Source: Pseudocercospora fijiensis CIRAD86 (taxonomy: Eukaryota > Ascomycota > Dothideomycetes > Mycosphaerellales > Mycosphaerellaceae). Taken from it: a stretch of DNA of 64,000 nucleotides. The DNA lies in NCBI RefSeq assembly GCF_000340215.1, contig NW_006921532.1, positions 11,571,501 to 11,635,500 of the forward strand, written 5' to 3'. A model generated the notes under the pieces. That model did no database searches. It saw only the letters and a program-made list of their open reading frames with translations, and was not told the DNA's origin. Positions 1-8,677 of the stretch are shown here, piece after piece (within the stretch, counting starts at the first letter, position 1; every line of letters begins with the position of its first letter). Position numbers and translations under genes: made by a program.

Positions 1-63
1 GCTCGCAAAACCCGCTAGCACAACCTTCCTCATTGGTCTAGTGGCTATGATTTCCGCTTGTCA

Positions 64-79
64 GTCCAACCTAACAAGC
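64..79 (+). other. canonical 37/38 tRNA intron (16 nt)
   Basis: These sixteen bases lie between A37 (63) and C38 (80) of the tRNA-Asp. That is the usual site cut by the eukaryotic tRNA splicing endonuclease, and the length is normal for a fungal tRNA intron. Confidence 0.75.
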
Positions 80-90
80 CGCGGGAGACC

Positions 91-153
91 GTACGTACCA
101 CTGCTATCAGGTACATCCCACTATCGCCCACAATGACTAACCAACTATTGCAG
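91..153 (+). other. spliceosomal-looking intron inside the tRNA T-stem (63 nt)
   Basis: The segment starts GTACGT, contains a perfect fungal branch-point motif TGACTAAC (134-141) and ends TTGCAG, 13 nt after the branch A. Its length matches the mRNA introns of this window. Its removal restores the 5-bp T-stem and the B-box context. It lies far from position 37/38, so the ordinary tRNA endonuclease would not be expected to remove it. Confidence 0.6.
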
Positions 154-195
154 AGGGTTCGATTCCCTGATGGGGAGCTTAGTAGAGTGCTATTC

Positions 196-200
196 TTTTT
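196..200 (+). terminator. RNA polymerase III T-run terminator
   Basis: Five T residues lie 19 nt after the tRNA discriminator base, as expected for Pol III termination of the tRNA-Asp transcript. Confidence 0.6.
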
Positions 201-876
201 GCATTTTGCGTCCTAGATATTGTCTTTGCGTTGATAGGGCGTGTAGACATGCGTGGTCGAGTTTTGGAAGGTAGGAGGCGTACGGAGGAGGAAAATCTTT
301 TGGATTTTGTCTATATTACATATACTCAAGAAGCAGACAGAAGTCACCGTAGATCTAAGAGACGCTAACGCTGTTTACATCATGCAATCCTTATACAAGT
401 AATTATATTATACTCCACGAGTATCAGATCCATCTCTCTAGCCCATAGACTATAGATCTGTTTCTATCCTAAATCTTATACCTGACCGAAATGCTGTCTG
501 TCGCTTACATATCCCTTCTTCCTGCTTCCTTCCTCTCCTTCTTACATGAAATGCTTGCTCACCCAACTAGAAATGTGCTGTGATTATGTACAATCGGATC
601 TCAATCCTGATCCAAGCCCAAGAAAGGACCTCCCAAGAGAGCACGTATGCCCCGACCTCCCTCAAAAAAAGATCGTTCCCAAAATCTTCATGGGAAAGAT
701 GTTGATAAGAATACAAAAAATAACATGCACGCTCATGTCGCTCGCTCTCCATCGTAAAACAAAGTAATGATGATTGTCATCTTCGAGTAGTGTTGCGGTC
801 TTGCGGTGCTTTGCATGCACATGACTCGGGCGGTTCGTGGATGTGCGCCTCAGGAGGCGTACCACATCTATCGCTA
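201..876. other. intergenic, no gene seen
   Basis: This is AT-rich spacer between the tRNA and the 3' end of the coiled-coil gene. The short reading frames on both strands have no recognisable domain and no splice partners. The right end is probably 3' UTR of the minus-strand gene. Confidence 0.6.
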
Positions 877-3800
877 TCACCGCATCAATCCTTCAGCTTT
901 CTCCCTCTCCTGAGCCATTTCCGCTTGCAATTTGCGCATCTGCTGCAGCGCCGTATCGCGTTCGGTTTGAAGCTCGGCGACTTCCATTTGCGATTTGTTG
1001 ACTCGTTCGACGACCGTTTGAACGTCTTCTTCGGCTTCGCGGAGGAGACCTTCAAGTTCTCGGACTTTGCGTTCGAGCAACTGTGTCCGGCTCATTTCGA
1101 GCAGACTTGTCTCGCTGAGTTTTTTGCTTCCTAGCCTGGGACTCTTCTTAAGGAGTGGTGATGAGGGTGCAAGCTTGTTCCAATCTGGTATCGATATCGT
1201 CAGGCGCGAAAGGTGTGGTGACTTGGCCTCTTCGATACGTTTCACTTCAGCATCATGGTTGGCGAGGGTCGTCTCGGAGTGTTGTTGAGCTGCTAAAACA
1301 CTGTCCTCCATGCCAGCGAGACGTTTCTGCATATCCTCGATCTGCCTTGTTGACTCTCGCTGCTCATATTCACCTTTGGCAACAGCGGCAGCAAGCCGAT
1401 CACGAAGCTTGGCATTGATTTGCACTTGACTTTCCAGTTCTTCGGCAAGCTCGTCCATGCGATCGGCCAATTTTAGCAATTCGTCTGATGTGCCATCGTT
1501 GGCGGCATGGGCTCGTTGACGATATTCTGCCGCAACTTGCCGAGCATGATCCCTTTCCTTCTCAGCTCGGGTGATGCTCAACCGCAATTGGTCGTCATCC
1601 TCGTCACCAAATTGACTCGACGCCGAAGGTGCGCTGAGCTCGTCCTTGTCTTGCAAGATGATCCTTAGACCACGAGTCTCCTGCTCTGCACGATCCAGAT
1701 CCATCTTGAGTCCAGAAAGATTCTTCTCATATTGCCACTTCTGCTCGAGAGCATCTTCGGTTCGTTTTCGCAGAGTGCTCACTTCATCCTTCAGGAACGA
1801 CACCTCCTTTGCGTAGGCAGTCCGTTTGGGTGTAATGTTCTCAGCTCTGCTTTTCTCAATGGCCATCTTTTTGACAGCTCGTGCGTGGTCTTTCTGTTGC
1901 CCCTCATAACGCCTGATGAGGAGTTTGAGGGCCTTGTGCAATGCATCACGCTGGTCCTCAATCTCTTTGACACCATCTGCTGAAATGCCAACAGACCCGG
2001 ACCTTTGTCGTCCAGCCTCTGGGCGATCCTTGGTACTGCCACCACGCCGCAGGCTGGAACTCCTCGCCAGCGAACCAGATCGTTGCAAGCTCATGCGCGC
2101 AGCGTTGCCGACACCTTCCTCAGCAATGCTATTGAAGCGAGAGTGATTACTGTTCCCTCGCAACGCTGCCAACTCTTGTTGCAGTCGAGTGTTCTCGTAT
2201 ATGATCGCTTGTGTGTCTAACGCTTCTGCCTCCAACCCTTCCAATCTTGCCTTCAATTGTGGCACGACTTCGTTCCGCAGGTTCTCGGCTTCGTTCCGGT
2301 ACGTCTCAAGCTCCTGCTTAGTCGCACTGTACAGATCCTCGAAGTTCTCTTTAGTCATCTTCTCCTGCCCGAGCCGTCTCTTAGTCTCGTCCAGCGCAGT
2401 CTCCAGCTCTTCCACCTGATTCGTTGAGCCTCCTTTCTTCTCTAGCTGATCTTCCAAGTCTTGCACCAATTGCTCGAGATCTCTCCTTCGGCTCAGCTCG
2501 GTCTGCAGCTTTGATGCCATGTCCATTTTCAGCCTGGCCTTCTCTTGCTCAACATGTCTTACCTGCTTGTCCATCTGCTCAAGCTTGGCATCAACGTCAG
2601 AGATGGGGAACTTTGTCACACTGGCGCCGCTGTCTGAGAAGTAGTCACTACTTCTCCGACCCAAGTCTGACGTAGGAATGTGCATGGGTATTTCTGCTCG
2701 TATTCGGTCGAGCTCATCTTCCAACTCCATTTCCCTTCGAATCGATGTTGCGAGTTCCTGGCTGATATGGGAGAGCTCGCGCTCCAATTCCTGCACGTGA
2801 GTTTCCGAGCCATGGCTGCCAATCAAAAGTGGAGTGTCTGGGTTATCAAAGTACGCGGCACTGCCATTGGCCTTCTGGACATCCAGCCGAGGGGGCGTGA
2901 GTCTGGCTGACAGTCGCTCCCCATTCATGTCCAGAGGGAGAGTCTTAACCAGACCTGGAGACGGCAATGGAGAGAGCGATCGCTCAGAAAAGGTGGTTGT
3001 GGGCGAGGATGCGCCGTCTGCCGACTTCTGAGAGCCGGTCCAGCCAAAGAACCTACTCACTCCACCACTGCCAGGCGACTTCGGTCTTCTAGGATCTGAC
3101 TCTGAAGAGCCAGCGGATTCGAGGTCTTCGCCTGTGAGTCTTCTCGAAACGCCGTCCAATTGTAGGGTCATAGTTGGCGTCTTGTGTACATGAATCATCG
3201 ACGACTTGCTACGTCCAGGAAGGTGCTGCTCGGTCGAATCTATGCTGTGGCCGGAATTCGAGAGCTGCGGCGAATGAGAGGCGGACGGGTGCTGAGCATA
3301 CTCCGCGACAAAGGGTATGGAAGAGTGTGGCGGGCTGCTGTAGGACGAGGATGCCGAGCTTGCGATGAAGGAGTCTATGGAATCGTTCCTCGCGTGTTCC
3401 TGTGCGTGGTGAGGTAGAGTAGTACTGTGGGAGGGTCTGGCGAGAGTCAGCATGCACGATTGTCGCGGACGTCATTTACTGGGCCGTCGCACCTGTCAAG
3501 CGCTGAAATATGCCCCGTCTCCGTCTCAGCGGGATTGAGTTCCCACTCTGGCAGCTTCGGAGTGCGCAGCGGCGTGTGTGTATCGAGGGACACGGGCCTG
3601 TAGCTGGCGGGCTGGGAGACTTCGGGAAGCCGTGGTGAGCCTTTCTCGGCTTGGGAGAAGGAGGCAGCTCGCGGCGATTTCTGCTGGAATGCGGCGTGTG
3701 CGAACTGCCTCGCGGCGTGTGGCACCTGCGAACGGAATGCTGCGAAGGACGGGACGGCGTGGGTATAGCTGTGCGATGCTGCAATGGCTGCTGAGGGCGA

Positions 3801-3962
3801 TGCTGAGCGTGCTGAAACGCTCCCCGGAGGACTGCTATAATTGCTGAAGCGCGAGGGGTTGTTGGAACGGTATGGAGGCTGGCTGTCGTTGGTGGTGTCG
3901 TGGTGGTGTCGGTCGCTGTCGTCGGCGTCCGCCAGGGACGACGTCTGGCTGTATGGATTCAT
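877..3962 (-). CDS. Uds1-type coiled-coil protein (up-regulated during septation family)
   Basis: Two exons, 3962-3493 and 3436-877, are joined across a 56-nt intron (3492-3437: donor GTGCGA, branch TGCTGAC, acceptor GCCAG). The phase-2 junction creates one Arg codon and gives about 1009 aa. The first ~370 residues are Ser/Pro/Thr-rich and probably disordered, with many SP sites. The rest is long coiled coil. A central block around residues 640-760, beginning with the DQRDALHKALKLL motif, resembles the Uds1 domain found in fungal proteins linked to septation and cell polarity. No catalytic motif or membrane segment is seen. A cytoskeletal or septal scaffold role is inferred. The ATG at 3962 (MNPYSQ) is the first in frame. 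The family call is from memory of the motif. Confidence 0.75.
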
Positions 3963-5090
3963 TATACGCCTCCAAGCGTGCGTTCTCCGCCGTGCAAGAG
4001 CCTCTAGCTATTTCGTTACGAGCACGCCGTCGACGATGGCAGTGCCAATCAGACAAGGGATCGGTGAACGGTTCACGGGATCTTCGAACTCACAGCCGTT
4101 CCTGAGCTGCGATAGGCAAAAGGAGCAGGGACCGGAGATGCTGGGGCAGCCCGTGTCGAGGCCGTCTGAGCCAATCGCCTCTCACAATTTCTGAATTTCG
4201 ACACCGCACTCCCTGCACACCCCAGACACGCGCACCTGAGACGCTGCGTCTCTGTTGTTATTCACACAGCACGGCACGCTGACGACGATACACCAACACC
4301 GCTCACACACCTACGCGATGCACCGATGGCTCGCATGCGCATGCGCCCTAGACAATAATGAGGAAGACACTAGCCGCCTGTGCAGATGTCTGGCGCGCCG
4401 ACCCCTGGCCTGGCCGCCACACACATTCTTTTAGCGTTAAAGGGGTCTGGAGCTATTCCTCCAAGAGCCCTTGCTATCTCGATTCTCGACGAGAACAATA
4501 ATACCCGCCAAGCGGCCAAGCGGGCAAGCTCCAATTCGTAAGATGAGCATCGACGTCTCAAGACGAAACCGGCTTGCACAGAGGCTTCAGCTACCCCAGA
4601 ACAGGTGTTTCAGCATGAATATCCGTATCACCCGCTCGTGCGAACACGCAATCAGACGAAATGACACTTGGATACCAGGCTGACCCCTGTGGGTTGATGT
4701 GGTTGGCATTGGTCTCCATCGCACTAGTTATTGTCCACCTGACGACTCCGCTTGGCCTATAAAGCTTTGAGCACTTCAAGTTCATGGCTCTCTGATGCAT
4801 GAATTGAGACGAGAGCGCAGGCATATCGACAATTCTAGCTGATCGTACCGACGTACACCTCTTGTCGTGGTCTCTTATCGTAACAGCTATCTGTGTTACC
4901 CTCTCGCAATCTCATCGCGAGGCAACATCGTCATCTCCAGCCTTTGCGTTTCATTCGCAAGGCGTAAGGAGTGTTTCGTCGCTAAAGTATACCAACCAAC
5001 CCAAGCTCAGACCAGTCACGAAGACTTCAGAACAACAGGATCAAGTCTCATGAAAGTCCATCGTCTCGACTCAATGGGCCGGCCGCCAAT
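3963..5090. other. intergenic; promoter side of the coiled-coil gene and 3' side of the aldo-keto reductase
   Basis: No supported gene. The frames in this stretch have no domain and no matching splice sites. The left part should hold the promoter and 5' UTR of the minus-strand gene starting at 3962. Confidence 0.5.
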
Positions 5091-6144
5091 CTACGACAGC
5101 TTGCCATCGAGGTCGGCGTAGAAGCTCCATCCAAAATTCTTCGAAGGGTCATTGAATCGCAGCTTCTTGTCCAGCGAGTCGATCTTCTTAACATCCTCAG
5201 CATCCAGCTTGAAGTCACCCTCCAGATTCTGCTTAATCCTGCTCTCAGTCTTGGACTTTGGAATCACCGACCTGCCATGCGCAACGCCCCAAGCAAGAGC
5301 CACTTGCGCTCCGGATTTGCCATATTTCTGACCAATCTCAGCAAGTGTGGAGTCCTCAATCAGCTTGCCGAGCTTCTGCCCAGCAGAGTAAATCTCGTTC
5401 TGGTTGCCGAATGGCGAGTATTGGGTGACGTGGATGCCCTTCTCCTTGTGCCAAGCGGCGAAGCTGGCTTGTTGCAACCATGGGTGGCACTCATATTGGT
5501 GGGCCGCCGGAACGACGGAGGTCTCCTGCAGAAGCCTCTCCATCTCAGATTTCGAGAAGTTCGAAACGCCAATAGCCTTGGCCTTGCCTTTCTTGAAGCA
5601 CTCTTCCATGGCCTTGTAAGTGTCGACATAGTCTGCGTTGCCAGGCACGATTTTGTCGTTTTGCTTGGGAAACATGTCATCGCCATCCTTGAATGCAGAA
5701 GCTGTGTATTGTCAGTGTATGCGATACAAGTGGCATATAGAGAGAGCTGCTCACGCCAATGCATCAGATATAGGTCAACATAGTCCGTGTCGAGGTCCTT
5801 CAGACTGGCATCGAGTGCCTTCTCCACGCTCTTGGGGTCATGGCTGTTGTTCCAGAGCTTCGTCGTGATGAAGATCTGCTCTCGTGGCACACCGGACTTC
5901 TTGATTCCTGCCGCGCACGCCCGCTCAGTTCCGTAGATACGAGCAGTGTCGATGTGCCTGCAACCATTCTTGATGGCAAGGTAGACTGCCTCTTCTTGGG
6001 CGTCCTTGTCCTGCCATGTGCCGAACCTAAATCGAAGGTCAGCAAGCGTTTCAGACGTTGTGGTGCTCTCCGGTGACTCCGTTCTTACCCAACGGCTGGA
6101 ATGGTAGCTCCTGTGTTGAGCTTGAGTTGTGTGGTTGACGCCAT
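5091..6144 (-). CDS. aldo-keto reductase (AKR superfamily, about 312 aa)
   Basis: Three exons, 6144-6089, 6026-5755 and 5701-5091, are separated by introns of 62 nt (GTAAGA, CTGAC, TTTAG) and 53 nt (GTGAGC, CTGAC, CACAG). The product is a single-domain NAD(P)H-dependent carbonyl or aldehyde reductase. Visible family motifs are IPAVGFGTWQ, HIDTARIYG with the catalytic Asp and Tyr, ITTKLW with the catalytic Lys, DLYLMHWP with the catalytic His, IGVSNF, and SVIPKSKTESRIKQN of the cofactor-binding C-terminus. All four tetrad residues are present and the length is normal. The start at 6144 (MASTTQ) fits the family. The frame stays open upstream to ATGs at 6234 and 6282, which would add a basic, Ser/Thr-rich leader. 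The substrate cannot be told from sequence. Confidence 0.9.
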
Positions 6145-7078
6145 TCTGATCGATTGTCTGCAGTTGAGTTGTGATGTGATTGATCTCGCTCTCGAAGCGG
6201 CTGTTGTTGTCAAGTTCTTGAGTAGTGACATTGCAAGAGTGTAAAACGGTGTCAAGAGGTCTTGTAAATATAGAAGTGGCAAGAGCTACCCTCGAACTTT
6301 TACTTCTTACATCACTCGAGCGATGGCATTGGATGCGTGAAATGCCATCGTGCAGTACAGCGTCAAGTGTTGAAGCAATCGCTACGTCATGGTGTTTGTG
6401 GACGGCACACGCTTCCACCAGCGACATTCTCAAGGCTCAAGGATTGGCGAACAGAGTTTCGCGCTGCGCGCTGCGCGGCTTCTTTTCCTTTGAGGAGAAA
6501 GACGTGTTCTCTGCCCCAACATCGTCATGGCAGGAGACCGAGTTCGAGTTCATGGTGCAAGTCCGGACGGCTCACCAACGATCCTGGTCGAGCCGATTGC
6601 ATTCCTGGTCTTCGGCCACGGTACCGACTCCAACGTCCCCTTTCAACCGTCCCTCCATCCAATCTACGTGCCGTGAAGAAACGGCTGGTAAGCGACACGG
6701 CAGGGAGATGATGGACCAGACAATGAAGAGCACTGCCGATCTTTGAACGATACGCTCAGCGTGTTAGATGGACGGGGGTGGAGGCGACAGGCGGGATTGT
6801 CGAAAGAGCTTTGCACAGTGCCATCGCCTGTAGTACGCGACACACATGTACCGAGACGAGAGGACATGCACGGGTGTGATACATTCAGGCAACAAAATTG
6901 CATTTCCATTCGTCAGAAGTAGTGTCTCTGGCACCTCATGAGAAGCTTATCCCGGTGTATACACAACCATCTATCAAACATGTCACAGACCAAAAATCTT
7001 GAATCTTGGAACCTCGCAATCCATGCACAAATCTATACCCCTTATCACGACCTCATATCACCAAGGATCATGCCGGGC
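6145..7078. other. intergenic, no gene seen
   Basis: The left part is promoter and possible alternative 5' coding sequence of the aldo-keto reductase. Overlapping frames at 6225-6746 on the plus strand look like chance: no domain and unusual composition. Confidence 0.5.
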
Positions 7079-7667
7079 CTACAAAGCGAGAAGACCAACA
7101 ATACCCACAGCCCCAGCAAGCCCAGCACCGAGAACAGCAGTCGGCATAGCCCCCGCCTCCGAAGAAGAAGACGAAGAATCACTCGAGCTTCCAGTCGCGC
7201 TAGCGCCCGTTTCAGATGAAGAAGAAGAAGAAGAAGAAGTCACCCTGGTAGTAAGAATGATAGACGTCGTGTTACCAGACGTAGAGTTTGCCGAAGGGTG
7301 CGGAGCGCCAGAAGCAGAAGTGACAGCTGTGGCGTCGACGATAGCTGGGACGAGGTACGTCTGGACGTCTGAGGGCAAAGCTGTGAACCAAGAAGGTGTT
7401 TGGCCGGCTGCGAATTCCGATGCGAGTTCGCTCGAGACGCCGGCGGAGTTGGTGAGGGCTTCTTGGATTAGAGAGGAGGGGAGGGCTGTTTGGAGGACGC
7501 TGACGACGGAGAGACTGTTGTTGGAACGGAACGCGTTAGTGAGGATTTTTCGTAGGTGTGATTGTGACTTACAGTTCAGCTGCTTGAGAGGATTGCTCAG
7601 CGGTGCCATCGACTTGAGCGAAAGCTGCAGCTGCGAGAGCAGCGCTGGCGAAGAATTTGTACTGCAT
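7079..7667 (-). CDS. secreted Ser-rich protein with probable GPI anchor signal (176 aa)
   Basis: Two exons, 7667-7573 and 7514-7079, with a 58-nt intron (GTAAGT, branch CTAAC, acceptor ACAACAG, phase 2). The N-terminus MQYKFFASAALAAAAFAQ is a clear signal peptide. A helical mid region follows (LQTALPSSLIQEALTN, FTALPSDVQTYLVPAI). After it come a Ser/Thr-rich tract with runs of serine, likely heavily O-glycosylated, and a C-terminal hydrophobic tail (TAVLGAGLAGAVGIVGLLAL) preceded by small residues, as in GPI attachment signals. This layout is typical of fungal cell-wall or plasma-membrane surface proteins. No enzymatic domain is recognised, so the function is unknown. Confidence 0.8.
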
Positions 7668-7745
7668 TCTGGTTGTAACGAATGTGACTGGTTTAAATGC
7701 AAGAAAAGGGAAGAGAAACTTCAATGTACAGAAATCCTATGAGTG

Positions 7746-7746
7746 C

Positions 7747-7777
<31 letters not shown>

Positions 7778-7783
7778 AGAAAG
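7746..7783 (+). repeat. (GA)n microsatellite
   Basis: A run of GA dinucleotides grading into GAAA units, about 80-115 bp upstream of the start of the Ser-rich secreted protein gene, so it lies in its promoter or 5' UTR. Confidence 0.85.
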
Positions 7784-7919
7784 TAATAATGAAGAGAAAC
7801 CTGTCTTGCTCCTGTCAATCACATAGAACTATTATTAAGCGCTAGGAATACGACACGACTCAGACGAGACGAGACAATCCTTCATACCACTTCTACTTCC
7901 ACTGCACTACCAAAACGAC

Positions 7920-8310
7920 TCCGTAGTCCGTACTATGTATACTATAATTAAAGGCGGCTGCCGAATCAGGGAAGTTTCAAAAAAAAAAAAATCCATCCCG
8001 AAGTCCACGCGTCCTTCCTCAATTCGGCCTACCGATATAGCGAAATTCGAGCTACCAAAGACGTCTTCTTCCGTCCGTCTTGGGATCCCGACTCTACTAT
8101 ACTCCAATAATAATAATAACAACAAGGTCGCAGAAAGCAAAGACGTATACACGGCCGCTAGACAAAGTCGCCGGAAGGTAATAATAAAGACGAGTTTCGA
8201 AAATCGTTAACTTCTTAGAACGTAAAAGGGGAAATTTTATCTCGTAGTCTAGAATAGTAAGCTCTCGATACGGAATTTAGTAATAGGAATGTCTTCTTCG
8301 CGACGGTTAG
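7920..8310. repeat. possible RIP-mutated repeat relic
   Basis: The stretch is richer in TA and poorer in CA/TG than its flanks and has no continuous frame. It resembles in texture the RIP-mutated block at the right end of the window. No TIR, LTR or protein remnant could be assigned. Confidence 0.35.
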
Positions 8311-8677
8311 CGGCAGGTTTGATGCAGCTGCGTTCGGGATGATATGGCATAGCATTGGCATTCAAGTCGATCCGAGTACCCTATTCTCAAGCCCGCTCCA
8401 ACCGTTCCACACCACAATTCTGCAGGTAACATCGCCTAATGGAAGGCAACTAGAAAAAAGCACGCACATCTTCTTATCTTTTATCTTTATACAAGAATAA
8501 ATGATCACAGTAGGTAAGCTCGCTCACAAAAGGAGCCGTGCAGCTAGACACGTCTATTACTAAAAAAAGAATCTCAAAAACAACTCCATCTGGGTATTTC
8601 CTCGTCGCTGGAACGCTCATAGTAAACTCTACAAAGCAAATGCGAAAGTTTTGTAAACAAGTATTGGGTCAGGTAGC

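Larger units (their letters stand above)
27..177 (+). tRNA. tRNA-Asp (anticodon GTC), doubly interrupted gene
   Basis: The mature parts fold into a complete cloverleaf. The acceptor stem TCCTCAT (27-33) pairs with ATGGGGA (170-176), followed by discriminator G177. The D-arm carries an A-box-like TGGTCTAGTGG. The anticodon stem TCCGC/GCGGG encloses a loop with anticodon GTC (60-62). The T-loop TTCGATT lies in an intact B-box (GGTTCGATTCC). Two stretches must be removed: 64-79, directly after A37 and so at the canonical 37/38 position, and 91-153, inside the 5' side of the T-stem between C49 and A50. Without the second removal the first base pair of the T-stem cannot form; with it the stem is CAGGG/CCCTG. 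The identity as Asp rests on the anticodon and on the variable loop AGAC typical of fungal tRNA-Asp. Confidence 0.88.

Noticed and set aside
64..78. The first tRNA intron also reads GT...CTAAC...AG, like a tiny spliceosomal intron
   Set aside because: Fifteen bases is far too short for the spliceosome, and the position is exactly the canonical 37/38 tRNA intron site.
5091..7667. Metabolic gene cluster around the aldo-keto reductase and neighbours
   Set aside because: No backbone enzyme (polyketide synthase, NRPS or terpene cyclase), transporter or regulator is adjacent. The neighbours are structural or housekeeping genes.
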